Source: JAVVPL01 sp036655775
GTDB lineage: Bacteria; Bacteroidota; Bacteroidia; Bacteroidales; P3
NCBI GenBank assembly: GCA_036655775.1
Contig: JAVVPL010000038.1
Span: forward strand, 1 to 16,795
Reading direction: 5' to 3'
Length of the DNA stretch: 16,795 bases
The number at the start of each line of letters is the position of its first letter. The stretch's first letter is position 1. This document shows, piece by piece, positions 6,950-14,977 of the stretch. The translations under genes were made by a program, and so were the position numbers. The notes beneath the pieces were generated by a model. It had not been told where the DNA came from and did not search any database. It saw only the letters and a list, made by a program, of their open reading frames with translations.

Positions 6950-7936
6950 CTAGTAACCAAATCGTTTAGGCGGAAATAAGCGATTCAATAAAGGTACAAA
7001 TGCGTTCATAATCAATATAGCAAAAGACACCCCTTCCGGATAGGCTCCAAAATCACGTATCAAAATAGTTAGTATACCACAAAAAGCTCCAAAAATCAAT
7101 TTACCCGCTGAGGTCATAGGCGAAGTTACCATATCCGTAGCCATAAACACAGCCCCTAACAACATTCCTCCCGAAACCAAGTGAATGGTAGGCGGAATAA
7201 ATTGTGTAGGATCCACCATCCATAAAATACTCGTAAATACAAACGCACAGCCCACAAAAGCCACAGGTACATGCCAGCTAATAATTCGTTTATACAACAT
7301 ATAAACCCCTCCTATCAATATCGCTAATTCGGAAACTTCACCCAAAGAACCCGCACTCATACCTAAAAATAAATCAGAGGCATGCAAATTGGCTAAAATT
7401 TCATTCATTCCCATCCCATTTCCTAGCATTTCTTTAATATAGGATAAAGGTGTAGCCCCCGTAGTTGCATCCACTGCAAAATTACCAAACAAAGGTTTAG
7501 GAGCCGTCCATTTCGTCATCTCCACAGGAAAAGAAACCAACAAAAATGCACGTCCTACCAAAGCTGGATTAAAGGGATTATTGCCCAAACCACCAAAAGC
7601 CATTTTTGCAATTCCAATCGCTACAAAAGCACCCAAAATCACCATCCAAAAAGGAAGTTCTGGCGGCAAATTAAACGCTAATAATAAACCCGTAATCATC
7701 GCAGATCCATCTCCCACCGTACTCGGCCTTTTTAATAAATATTTTGTAATTGCCCATTCAAAAAACAAACAAGCCGCTACCGACACACCCACTAAACTCA
7801 AAGCTGCAAAACCGAAGAAAAAAACAGAAACTAACAACGTTGGGATCAGCGCAATCACGACTCCCCACATAATTTTTTTTACCGATTCTGAAGAATGAAT
7901 ATGCGGTGCTCCCGATATAAATAATATTTTTGACAT
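6950..7936 (-). CDS. rnfD: Electron transport complex subunit RnfD (covalent FMN membrane subunit)
   Basis: RnfD is a polytopic membrane protein homologous to NqrB and carries a second covalent FMN. The 328-residue protein has many hydrophobic segments. The signature GGLGNNPFNPALVGRAF is at 115-131. The flavinylation motif DATTGATPLS (156-165) gives Thr162 as the FMN-bearing residue. The N-terminal PHIHSSESVKKIMW (11-24) is the usual RnfD/NqrB opening. ATDMVTSPMTSAGKLIFG, further on, is also conserved. It begins 34 nt after rnfC ends, in the same direction, as expected for one operon. Confidence 0.96.
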   Translation of the reverse strand: MSKILFISGAPHIHSSESVKKIMWGVVIALIPTLLVSVFFFGFAALSLVGVSVAACLFFEWAITKYLLKRPSTVGDGSAMITGLLLAFNLPPELPFWMVILGAFVAIGIAKMAFGGLGNNPFNPALVGRAFLLVSFPVEMTKWTAPKPLFGNFAVDATTGATPLSYIKEMLGNGMGMNEILANLHASDLFLGMSAGSLGEVSELAILIGGVYMLYKRIISWHVPVAFVGCAFVFTSILWMVDPTQFIPPTIHLVSGGMLLGAVFMATDMVTSPMTSAGKLIFGAFCGILTILIRDFGAYPEGVSFAILIMNAFVPLLNRLFPPKRFGY

Positions 7937-7970
7937 ACCTTAATTATTTTTTCTTAAAATCTAATTTAAC

Positions 7971-9296
7971 CTATTTTCTAGCTCTAATAATTTGTCCCAC
8001 CTTATTTTTCCCCATGCGTAAAGCATCTAATAAATATCGGTTGGCAGGGCAAGAATATTGACAACAACCACACTCTATACAATCCATCACTTTTGCCGCC
8101 TCCACTCTATCATAGAAAGCATGCTCCGTAGCCGCTGAAATCAAATAGGGTTCCAATCCCATAGGGCAAGCCTCCACACAACGTCCACAATGGAAACAAT
8201 TACTTACCTCTCTCCGATGCGCCTTGCCTTCTGGCACTAACAAAATGGCTGAAGTTCCTTTTGAAACACTAAAATCTTCACTATACAAGGCCTTTCCCAT
8301 CATAGGGCCCCCCGCTAGAATTTTCCCAATAGATTCAGGCATTCCACCTGCCGCCTCTATAAGAAAAGGTATCGGAGTTCCTATACGCGCCCAATAATTT
8401 TTAGCCCTTGCTAAACTAGGCCCCGTAAGAGTTACCAATCGTTCTATTAAAGGTTTGTTTTTTTGTACCGCTTCATAAACGGCAAAACAAGTAGCCACAT
8501 TATCGACTACACACCCCACACGTATAGGCAATTGTCCCGAAGGCACCTCTCTACCAGTCAAGGCTTTGATTAATTGTTTTTCCGCGCCTTGTGGATATTT
8601 CATTTGCAAAGGCACAATTTCTATCCCTTCATATTGTGTACTCAATTGAGTCAAACGTGCAATGGCCAAAGGTTTATTTTTTTCAATACCCACTTTTGCC
8701 ACATTTACACCTAAGGCTTTTTTCAAAATTTGGATTCCCACCAAAATCTCTTCCGATTTTTCCATCATCAAACGGTAGTCATCGGTTAGATACGGCTCAC
8801 ACTCTACCCCATTGACCAATAAAAATTCAGCATGCTCTCCTTTGGGTATATTTAGCTTCACATGTGTAGGAAAACAAGCACCTCCCAATCCCACAATTCC
8901 CATCTCCTTTACTTTCTCTATAATTTGAATAGGTTCCGCAACAATTTGTTTATTCAACTCTATACTGCGATCTATATTTTCCATCCATTCATCCCCCTCC
9001 ACATCTATAAAGATAGCGGGTTTATAATAAGCCGAAGCATCTACATATTCCCCTATTTTTTTAACAGTTCCCGAAACCGAGGCATGTACCACCGAACCAA
9101 GAAAAGCATCATTTGATGTCAAAACCTGCCCTACTTTTATCTTATCTCCCTTTTGTACCAAAACCTGAGAAGGAGCACCCAAATGCTGATTTACCATTAG
9201 GATCACTTCCTTAGGTATAGGCAATATTTCACTTGGGTCTTCCGCTGCTAATTTATGATCTTTGGGGTGAATTCCACCAATTTTAAATGTCTTCAT
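7971..9296 (-). CDS. rnfC: Electron transport complex subunit RnfC (NADH-binding, FMN and two [4Fe-4S])
   Basis: RnfC is the peripheral cytoplasmic subunit that exchanges electrons with NAD(H). It has an N-terminal barrel-sandwich domain, then the FMN/NADH fold with GIVGLGGACFPTHVKL (133-148). The SLBB-like region follows. Two ferredoxin motifs close the protein: CFHCGRCVEACP (Cys367, 370, 373, 377) and CIECGCCQYSCP (Cys406, 409, 412, 416). The 441-residue length matches short RnfC proteins; the long Ala/Lys-rich C-terminal repeats of the E. coli protein (RsxC) are absent. It starts 100 nt after rnfB, the widest spacing in the operon. That spacer holds only a weak AT-rich inverted repeat (arms 9333-9340 and 9372-9379). 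Confidence 0.97.
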   Translation of the reverse strand: MKTFKIGGIHPKDHKLAAEDPSEILPIPKEVILMVNQHLGAPSQVLVQKGDKIKVGQVLTSNDAFLGSVVHASVSGTVKKIGEYVDASAYYKPAIFIDVEGDEWMENIDRSIELNKQIVAEPIQIIEKVKEMGIVGLGGACFPTHVKLNIPKGEHAEFLLVNGVECEPYLTDDYRLMMEKSEEILVGIQILKKALGVNVAKVGIEKNKPLAIARLTQLSTQYEGIEIVPLQMKYPQGAEKQLIKALTGREVPSGQLPIRVGCVVDNVATCFAVYEAVQKNKPLIERLVTLTGPSLARAKNYWARIGTPIPFLIEAAGGMPESIGKILAGGPMMGKALYSEDFSVSKGTSAILLVPEGKAHRREVSNCFHCGRCVEACPMGLEPYLISAATEHAFYDRVEAAKVMDCIECGCCQYSCPANRYLLDALRMGKNKVGQIIRARK

Positions 9297-9396
9297 GTGT
9301 AAATTATCTTTTAAATAAATCGTATACTTCCTAAGAATTTATTTAGCCTCTAAAAAAAAGCTTACTCTCGCAAATTCTTTTCATACGACCCTACTT

Positions 9397-10260
9397 TTAT
9401 TCATTTTCAATTACAATCTCCGAACTTTCTTCTTTTGCTTGTAGAGGGAAATTACGTGCTACAATAGCTCCCGTTGGGCAGACGGCCACACATTTTCTGC
9501 AAAGTTTACATTTATGAAAATCTATATATGACAAATTGTTTTCCACCACAATAGCACCAAATGGGCATGCTTTTACACATTTTCCACATCCAATACAAGA
9601 CACCTTACAATGAGAAGAAGAAATAGCCCCTTTTTCTTTGTTGAGACAAGACACATACACTCTTCGATTATTTTTGCCTCTTTCACGCATTTCTATAACA
9701 TGCCGAGGGCATACTTTGGCACAACTTCCACAGGCTGTACATTTGCTTTCATCCACTTCAGGCAATGCGGTTTCTTTATTCACCACAATGGCTCCAAATT
9801 TACAAACACGCTCACAATCGCCCAAACCCATGCAAGAATAAGGGCATCCATTTTTCCCTGCATATAATTGGCTTGCATACTGACAGCTTTGCATTCCCTC
9901 ATATTGCGCTTTTACGGCCGTCACATCCTTACGTCCCCCACATTTCACCACGGCCACCATAGGTTCTTGAATGACCACTTCCCCACCCAAAATTTTCGCA
10001 ATAGCATGCAAGGCCTCTATATCGCATACCGCACAAACATCTTTTGATTTTCCACCTTCTTGCACCAAGTGTTCTGCAAAATTATGACAACCCGCATAAC
10101 CACATCCGCCACAATTTGCACCTGGCAAACAATTCGTGACTTGCTCTATTCGAGTATCCTCTTCTACTTTAAATTTTCGTGCAACAAAATACAAGATAGT
10201 CGCAGATAAACCTCCGATAATGCCCAAACTCAGTACCGCATAGAATAGTACATTTTCCAT
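9397..10260 (-). CDS. rnfB: Electron transport complex subunit RnfB (ferredoxin-type entry subunit)
   Basis: RnfB takes electrons from reduced ferredoxin and passes them into the complex. One N-terminal membrane helix (about 5-26) anchors it. The Fe-S domain follows with CLPGANCGGCGYAGC (Cys44, 50, 53, 58) and a further CAVC (76-79). Ferredoxin-like clusters come next: CTACGSCAKVCP (174-185), CIGCGKCVKACP (222-233) and CKLCRKCVAVCP (251-262), plus additional cysteines at 139, 143, 149 and 153. The 287-residue protein therefore carries a series of [4Fe-4S] clusters. It is the first gene of the rnf operon. A -7 promoter element lies between it and purN, whose stop is 36 nt upstream. Confidence 0.96.
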   Translation of the reverse strand: MENVLFYAVLSLGIIGGLSATILYFVARKFKVEEDTRIEQVTNCLPGANCGGCGYAGCHNFAEHLVQEGGKSKDVCAVCDIEALHAIAKILGGEVVIQEPMVAVVKCGGRKDVTAVKAQYEGMQSCQYASQLYAGKNGCPYSCMGLGDCERVCKFGAIVVNKETALPEVDESKCTACGSCAKVCPRHVIEMRERGKNNRRVYVSCLNKEKGAISSSHCKVSCIGCGKCVKACPFGAIVVENNLSYIDFHKCKLCRKCVAVCPTGAIVARNFPLQAKEESSEIVIENE

Positions 10261-10281
10261 ATTGTTATTTTTAAAAACTCA

Positions 10282-10289
10282 CAAAGATA
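10282..10289 (-). promoter_or_regulatory. Putative -7 element of rnfBCDGEA
   Basis: TATCTTTG on the minus strand lies in the 36-nt purN-rnfB gap and matches TAnnTTTG. Only a poor -33 (TTTT) is found at the right distance. It would start transcription about 17 nt before rnfB, letting rnf be expressed independently of purN. Confidence 0.5.
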
Positions 10290-10296
10290 CAAAATA

Positions 10297-10869
10297 TTAT
10301 TTTATTTCTAAAATACACTTTTCTATTTCTTGAGGGAAATAGGTATATTCTAAAACATGAATTTTTTTTGCCACATCTTCCGCCGTATCGTTCGGTTCAA
10401 TGGAACACTTTGCTTGAAATACAATATCTCCCTCATCATATTTCGCCGATACATAATGAATACTGATGCCACTTTCTGTTTCTTTTGCTTTGACCACGGC
10501 TTCATGCACATGTGACCCATACATTCCTTTGCCCCCATACTTAGGTAAAAGAGCAGGATGAATATTCAATATTTTGTCAGGATAGGCTTCAATTAAATAC
10601 GCAGGCACCAAACGCAGAAAACCTGCCAATACAATAAAATCAATCGCATACTTTGCCAAAATAGGCATTATAAAAGAGGCATCCTGTAATTGATTTCGAC
10701 TGATCCATAAAGCGGGAACGCCCAAATTTTCTGCACGTTTCAACACAAATGCTTTCGCATTATCCGAAAGAATCAAAACGGGTTGTATTTCTGGTGAATC
10801 TTTAAAATATTCACAAATTCTTTGAACATTGGTGCCATTTCCAGAGGCAAATAAGGCAATTCTCTTCAT
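10297..10869 (-). CDS. purN: Phosphoribosylglycinamide formyltransferase
   Basis: PurN transfers a formyl group from 10-formyltetrahydrofolate to GAR in purine synthesis. The 190-residue length is normal. The phosphate-binding loop ASGNGTN is at 8-14. The catalytic set is Asn102 and His104 (KILNIHPALLPKYGGKG) with Asp145 in the SAKYDEGD segment. KGMYGSHVHEAV (114-125) is the usual continuation. It is transcribed from a well-formed promoter at 10890-10921 and divergent from the DUF3078 gene. It lies just upstream of rnfB on the same strand, but I see no metabolic link, so the pairing may be incidental. Confidence 0.96.
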   Translation of the reverse strand: MKRIALFASGNGTNVQRICEYFKDSPEIQPVLILSDNAKAFVLKRAENLGVPALWISRNQLQDASFIMPILAKYAIDFIVLAGFLRLVPAYLIEAYPDKILNIHPALLPKYGGKGMYGSHVHEAVVKAKETESGISIHYVSAKYDEGDIVFQAKCSIEPNDTAEDVAKKIHVLEYTYFPQEIEKCILEIK

Positions 10870-10889
10870 AATTTATATTTTTGCAGGCG

Positions 10890-10921
10890 CAAAATTACAT
10901 TTTTATTTGATTGATTTCAAA
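10890..10921 (-). promoter_or_regulatory. purN promoter
   Basis: On the minus strand, TTTG (10921-10918), 20 nt, then TAATTTTG (10897-10890) fits the Bacteroidota consensus well. The leader before the ATG at 10869 would be about 16 nt. Confidence 0.65.
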
Positions 10922-10940
10922 CAAAAATAAAATTTAATTG

Positions 10941-10948
10941 TACATTTG
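10941..10948 (+). promoter_or_regulatory. Putative -7 element of the DUF3078 gene
   Basis: TACATTTG matches TAnnTTTG and lies 36 nt before the ATG at 10984. No convincing -33 box is seen at 19-20 nt. The divergent purN promoter starts 20 nt away. Confidence 0.5.
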
Positions 10949-10983
10949 TTAGTTTAAACTTTATTCATTAAATTTTTATATTT

Positions 10984-11895
10984 ATGCAAACAAAAATTTT
11001 ACTCTCTGTGTTTTTATTCTGTACCGCTACCTTCTCTTTTGCACAAAAGGCAAATAAAAATTCCGAAGTACCCCAAAAGCCTGAAAAGGCATGGAAATGC
11101 ACAGGGGTTGTTGGCTTAAATGCCTCCGCAGTCGGTTTATGGAATTGGGCGGAAGGAGGCAGCCCTTCGGCTAATGGCGTAATTTTCGCAAACGTCAACT
11201 TACTTTATAAGAAAAACAAAATCGCTTGGGAAAGCAATTTCAATAGTGATTTTGGCTTACTTTACACCGACAATAGCACCTTTGCATGGAGGAATTCTAA
11301 TGACAAAATTATTTTCAATACCAAACTCGGCTATGCAATAGCCAAAACTTGGTATATTACCGCTATGGGAAGTTTTCGTTCTCAATACGCCAAAGGATAC
11401 GAATATATCACCAAAAACGGTATTGATTCTCGAAATTATATTTCCAAATGGCTCTCTCCCTCTTTTACCAATCTTTCATTAGGTATCGATTGGAAACCCA
11501 ATGCCATATTTTCCATCTATTTAGCACCTATTGCAGGACAAATCATAAGTGCAACCGATTCGATACATCGGCTTCGTTATGGCGTATCTCCCAACAAAAC
11601 CAATAAATCTTCTTTTGGCTTATCCTTCAAAGGAGGGATTAATTACGATCGTGTTAAAAACTTAAAACTCATGACGAGCGTTTCTTTATTCACTCCTTAC
11701 ACCCCAGCATTTGGAAAATTTAATGTAGATTGGGATTTTGCCATCTCCTATCAATTTTTAAAAGTGCTAAATGTAACCCTTAGTACAACTTTAAAATATT
11801 ACGACGACATTCTTATTGCCGATAAAACAGGGGCTTTAGCACCTCGCACCCAATTTAAGACCATGTTTGGTGTAGGTATTGGATATAGTTTCTAA
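10984..11895 (+). CDS. DUF3078 family protein, predicted outer-membrane beta-barrel
   Basis: The 303-residue protein begins with a clear signal peptide (hydrophobic 5-18, cleavage after the ATFSFAQ region, near residue 21). The rest alternates polar and aromatic residues like beta-strands and ends in IGYSF, with the terminal phenylalanine typical of outer-membrane barrel proteins. WNWAEGGSPSANGVIFANVN, the W-E-S-N-F-N-S-D-FG block, KLGYAIAKTWYITAMGSF and SLGIDWKPNAIFSIYLAP resemble the DUF3078 proteins common in Bacteroidota. Their molecular function is not established. It is transcribed alone, between divergent purN and the downstream acpP cluster. I am confident of the family and location, and make no claim on substrate or role. 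Confidence 0.85.
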   Translation: MQTKILLSVFLFCTATFSFAQKANKNSEVPQKPEKAWKCTGVVGLNASAVGLWNWAEGGSPSANGVIFANVNLLYKKNKIAWESNFNSDFGLLYTDNSTFAWRNSNDKIIFNTKLGYAIAKTWYITAMGSFRSQYAKGYEYITKNGIDSRNYISKWLSPSFTNLSLGIDWKPNAIFSIYLAPIAGQIISATDSIHRLRYGVSPNKTNKSSFGLSFKGGINYDRVKNLKLMTSVSLFTPYTPAFGKFNVDWDFAISYQFLKVLNVTLSTTLKYYDDILIADKTGALAPRTQFKTMFGVGIGYSF

Positions 11896-11949
11896 AAAAT
11901 TACAAGAAATTCCATCTGTGAATTTTCATAAAATTTCAGACTAAATTTG

Positions 11950-12002
11950 TTTTCGTCAAAAAGTCAATTTATCAAAAATAGGCCATTTTCATCAAAAAGT
12001 CA
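11950..12002. repeat. 17-bp direct repeat upstream of acpP
   Basis: TTTTCGTCAAAAAGTCA (11950-11966) recurs as TTTTCATCAAAAAGTCA (11986-12002) with one mismatch and a 36-bp period. A shorter ATCAAAAA (11971-11978) lies between. The pair sits in the 268-bp spacer between the DUF3078 gene and acpP, 100-150 bp upstream of the predicted acpP -7 element. It could be a regulator binding site or a remnant of local duplication. Confidence 0.6.
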
Positions 12003-12101
12003 TCCAAATCGTCTTTTTAGCGAGCAAAAAAAAACAAGCATAAATAAATGATTTGCAAATAATTAACAATTGAATGTAAATAAAATACCATTTTTTCTTA
12101 G

Positions 12102-12109
12102 TATTTTTG
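12102..12109 (+). promoter_or_regulatory. Putative -7 element of acpP-fabF-rnc
   Basis: TATTTTTG matches TAnnTTTG. No TTTG lies 19-20 nt upstream; the nearest TTG (12070-12072) is 29 nt away. Transcription would start about 50 nt before the acpP ATG at 12164. Confidence 0.4.
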
Positions 12110-12163
12110 AAAAATTTGTTTTTTCTTTGCATAAAGTTAAACCCAAAAAAAAATTAGAAAATT

Positions 12164-12400
12164 ATGTCTAACATTGCAAACGAAGTAAAAGCTATCATAA
12201 TCGATAAGCTTGGTGTAGATGAAAAAGAAGTAACTCCAGAAGCAAGTTTCACCAACGATTTAGGTGCAGATTCTTTGGATACTGTAGAATTAATTATGGA
12301 ATTTGAAAAAAAATTCAATATTTCTATTCCAGATGATCAAGCTGAAAAAATCGGCACCGTAGGTGATGCTATTACTTACATCGAAAAAAATACAAAATAA
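12164..12400 (+). CDS. acpP: Acyl carrier protein
   Basis: AcpP carries growing acyl chains in fatty acid synthesis on a phosphopantetheine arm. The 78-residue acidic protein has the universal attachment motif in NDLGADSLDTVELIMEFE, with Ser37 in DSLDTVE as the modified residue. The length and helix pattern are standard. The gene opens the acpP-fabF-rnc cluster and is followed by fabF after 16 nt. The window also encodes a phosphopantetheinyl transferase (2439-3026) that could activate it. Confidence 0.97.
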   Translation: MSNIANEVKAIIIDKLGVDEKEVTPEASFTNDLGADSLDTVELIMEFEKKFNISIPDDQAEKIGTVGDAITYIEKNTK

Positions 12401-12416
12401 TTTACTTCCACATCTT

Positions 12417-13655
12417 ATGGAACTAAAAAGAGTAGTTGTCACAGGTCTGGGATCGCTAACTCCTATAGGCAATACCACTTCCGAATATTGGGAGAATTTG
12501 CTTAAAGGTGTTAGCGGTGCAGCACCCATTACGCGTTTTGATGCAAGTTTGTTCAAAACACAGATTGCTTGTGAGGTCAAAAATTTTGACCCAACGCAAT
12601 TTATGGATCGAAAAGAAGCACGCAAATATGATTTATTTGCCCAATACGGATTAGTTGCTTCCGACGAGGCCATTAAAGATTCAGGTATTATATCCGACAC
12701 CTTAAATAAAGATCGGGTGGGTGTTATTTGGGCTTCTGGTATAGGAGGTCTAATCACTCTTTGTAATGAAGTTGGTGATTTTGTAAAAGGAGATGGAACC
12801 CCTCGTTTCAATCCTTTTTTTATCCCCAAAATGATTGCAGATATTACAGCAGGACATATCAGCATTCGACATGGATTTAGAGGGCCTAATTTCGCCACAG
12901 TTTCGGCTTGTGCGTCTTCGGCCAACTCAATTGTGGATGCGTTTACATATATTCGCTTAGGCAAAGCGGATGCATTTATTTGTGGGGGTTCCGAAGCCGC
13001 CATTAATGAAGCAGGTGTAGGAGGTTTCAATGCAATGCACGCACTCTCTACCCGCAACGATGATTTTAAAACTGCCTCTCGTCCTTTTGACAAAGATCGA
13101 GATGGTTTTGTACTCGGCGAAGGTGCTGGAGGTTTAGTCCTTGAAGAATTAGATCATGCCTTAGCTAGAGGAGCCAAAATTTATGCAGAAATGAGCGCTG
13201 ATGCGTATCACATGACTGCTCCTCATCCAGAAGGTTGGGGCGCGATAGCTGCGATGCAATTAGCCATTGATGATGCCCAATTGCAACTTACCGATGTGGA
13301 CCATCTCAACACGCATGGAACGTCAACTCCTGTTGGCGATGTTGCGGAAGCCATAGCAGTTAAAAGTCTTTTTGGAGAGCATGCGTATAAATTGAATATC
13401 AATTCAACGAAATCTATGACGGGTCACCTTTTAGGAGCTGCTGGCGCTGTGGAAGCCATAGCAACAGCCTTGGCCATTTATCATGGAATCATACCTCCCA
13501 CAATCAATCACTTTATCGATGATCCCGAAATTGATAACCAATTAAATTTTACTTTCGACAAGGCCGTAAAGCGAGATCTCAATGTAGCACTTAGCAATAC
13601 ATTTGGATTTGGCGGACACAATGTATCCATTGCTTTCAAAAAGTATAAAGCCTAG
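12417..13655 (+). CDS. fabF: 3-oxoacyl-[acyl-carrier-protein] synthase II
   Basis: FabF condenses malonyl-ACP with acyl-ACP to extend fatty acids and has a role in temperature-dependent unsaturated chain elongation in other bacteria. The 412-residue protein starts RVVVTGLGSLTPIGN (5-19), normal for KAS II. The active site is intact: Cys165 (VSACASS), His300 (NTHGTSTPVGD), Lys332 and His337 (NSTKSMTGHLLGAAGA) and Phe398 in NTFGFGGHN. The ATG at 12417 is chosen over an in-frame GTG at 12363, which would lie inside acpP and add 18 unrelated residues. It is 16 nt from acpP and 6 nt from rnc, so the three are almost certainly co-transcribed. Confidence 0.97.
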   Translation: MELKRVVVTGLGSLTPIGNTTSEYWENLLKGVSGAAPITRFDASLFKTQIACEVKNFDPTQFMDRKEARKYDLFAQYGLVASDEAIKDSGIISDTLNKDRVGVIWASGIGGLITLCNEVGDFVKGDGTPRFNPFFIPKMIADITAGHISIRHGFRGPNFATVSACASSANSIVDAFTYIRLGKADAFICGGSEAAINEAGVGGFNAMHALSTRNDDFKTASRPFDKDRDGFVLGEGAGGLVLEELDHALARGAKIYAEMSADAYHMTAPHPEGWGAIAAMQLAIDDAQLQLTDVDHLNTHGTSTPVGDVAEAIAVKSLFGEHAYKLNINSTKSMTGHLLGAAGAVEAIATALAIYHGIIPPTINHFIDDPEIDNQLNFTFDKAVKRDLNVALSNTFGFGGHNVSIAFKKYKA

Positions 13656-13661
13656 TTATTA

Positions 13662-14399
13662 ATGTTTGGTTTTATTCGTGCATATTTATCAAAAGAAGAT
13701 AAAAACTTATATTTAAGTATTAAAAATATTCTTGGGTTTTATCCCGAGAATATTTTTTTATATAAATTAGCTTTTAAGCATAAATCGGCCTCCATCATTC
13801 TCCGTAATGGTACGCGACGAAACAATGAACGTTTGGAATTTTTAGGCGATTCGGTATTAAGTACCGTAGTGGCCTATTATTTATATAAAAAATATCCCAA
13901 TCAAGCCGAAGGTTTTCTTACCGAAATGCGTTCCAAAATAGTAAGTAGAGCAAACCTCAATCAAGTAGCTCTAAAAATGGGATTACATCAGTTACTTGAC
14001 TTTAATCAGCATGCAAATACCATTTATAAATCGGCAGACGGGGATGCTTTTGAAGCACTCATCGGAGCAATTTTTCTAGACAAAGGCTATGCTTTTACAC
14101 AAAAAATAATTATTCAACGGATTATCCAACTACATGTCAACATTCAAGAAATGGAACATACCGATTGGAATTACAAAAGTAAAATTATCGATTGGGGGCA
14201 AAAAAACAAGCAAAAAGTAGTTTTTCAAGTGGTAGAAGTTTTAGAACATGCGTATCAAAAACAATATCGTGTCGAAGTATTCGTTCAAGATAAAACCTTA
14301 GGCACTGGATTGAGTAGTTCTATTAAAGCGGCCGAACAAATAGCTGCAGAACATGCGTATAAAGAACATCTTGAAACTAAGATTGCTTCCAATATATAA
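13662..14399 (+). CDS. rnc: Ribonuclease III
   Basis: RNase III cleaves double-stranded RNA, including rRNA precursors. The 245-residue protein has the signature NERLEFLGDSVL (55-66) with Glu56, Glu59 and Asp63, and the second metal-site motif DAFEALIGAIFLD (128-140) with Asp128 and Glu131. A double-stranded RNA-binding domain covers about 168-238, ending in SSSIKAAEQIAAEHAYK. Compared with E. coli (226 residues), the N-terminus is somewhat longer, as is common in this phylum. It is the last gene of acpP-fabF-rnc and is followed directly by a strong hairpin terminator. Confidence 0.96.
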   Translation: MFGFIRAYLSKEDKNLYLSIKNILGFYPENIFLYKLAFKHKSASIILRNGTRRNNERLEFLGDSVLSTVVAYYLYKKYPNQAEGFLTEMRSKIVSRANLNQVALKMGLHQLLDFNQHANTIYKSADGDAFEALIGAIFLDKGYAFTQKIIIQRIIQLHVNIQEMEHTDWNYKSKIIDWGQKNKQKVVFQVVEVLEHAYQKQYRVEVFVQDKTLGTGLSSSIKAAEQIAAEHAYKEHLETKIASNI

Positions 14400-14410
14400 A
14401 TCAAGTATAT

Positions 14411-14446
14411 AAAGAAGGCTGTTATCAAATGATAACAGCCTTCTTT
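14411..14446 (+). terminator. Rho-independent-type terminator after rnc (probably bidirectional)
   Basis: A perfect 16-bp stem, AAAGAAGGCTGTTATC (14411-14426) with GATAACAGCCTTCTTT (14431-14446), encloses the 4-nt loop AAAT. It begins 12 nt after the rnc stop. The A-rich and T-rich arm ends make it usable on both strands, so it may also end pyrBI transcripts coming from the right. A smaller perfect repeat, TAGTGT-AAA-ACACTA (14461-14475), lies next to it on the pyrI side. Confidence 0.9.
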
Positions 14447-14490
14447 TCGCCCCTTAGCAGTAGTGTAAAACACTAATCTTTGTAAAAAAT

Positions 14491-14949
14491 CTAAATAAAT
14501 TCAATACTAGATTGCACGGTGTTTTTTTCACAAAAATGACACTTTAATTTTAATTCTCCTTCTGCTTTATTGACTGTAAAACGCGTTTCTATGGTTTCTT
14601 TATTCGTAATACAATTGGGATTCATACATTTTACAATGCCTTTAATTTCGTCGGGGATACTCACTATGGATTTTTTGACCACTTCAAAATCTCTAATTTC
14701 AATAATACTGGCATATGGAGAAATTAAAGCAATTTTATTAATTTCTTCGGCTTTAAAATAGCGATTAGCCACTTTAATAATTCCTTTTTTGCCATATTTT
14801 TGACTATCTAAATTTGCGCCCATATAAATACGTTCTTCACAATCTTCCAAACCCAACAATTTTACCACTTGAAGAACCACTCCGTGAGAAATATGATCAA
14901 TAACAGTTCCGTTTTCTAAAGCAGATACCTGTAATTCTGTTTTTTTCAT
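14491..14949 (-). CDS. pyrI: Aspartate carbamoyltransferase regulatory subunit
   Basis: PyrI forms regulatory dimers that bind ATP, CTP and UTP and control the PyrB catalytic trimers. The 152-residue length matches the E. coli chain closely. The C-terminal zinc domain is intact, with Cys108, Cys113 (CMNPNC), Cys137 and Cys140 (CHFC), which hold the subunit against PyrB. The N-terminal allosteric domain includes NGTVIDHISHG (13-23). The gene follows pyrB after 28 nt on the minus strand and converges on rnc, with the shared hairpin between. Its presence predicts an allosterically regulated ATCase. Confidence 0.96.
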   Translation of the reverse strand: MKKTELQVSALENGTVIDHISHGVVLQVVKLLGLEDCEERIYMGANLDSQKYGKKGIIKVANRYFKAEEINKIALISPYASIIEIRDFEVVKKSIVSIPDEIKGIVKCMNPNCITNKETIETRFTVNKAEGELKLKCHFCEKNTVQSSIEFI

Positions 14950-14977
14950 CTCTATATAATTTTTCTATTAATACTTT

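Noticed and set aside
9297..9396. Inverted repeat in the rnfB-rnfC spacer as a terminator or internal promoter region
   Set aside because: The arms are only 8 AT-rich base pairs separated by 31 nt, with no T-run and no TAnnTTTG element; too weak to call.
12290..13093. Long open frame on the minus strand opposite acpP/fabF
   Set aside because: It has no recognisable domain and lies entirely against well-conserved genes whose active sites are intact; it is a coding shadow.
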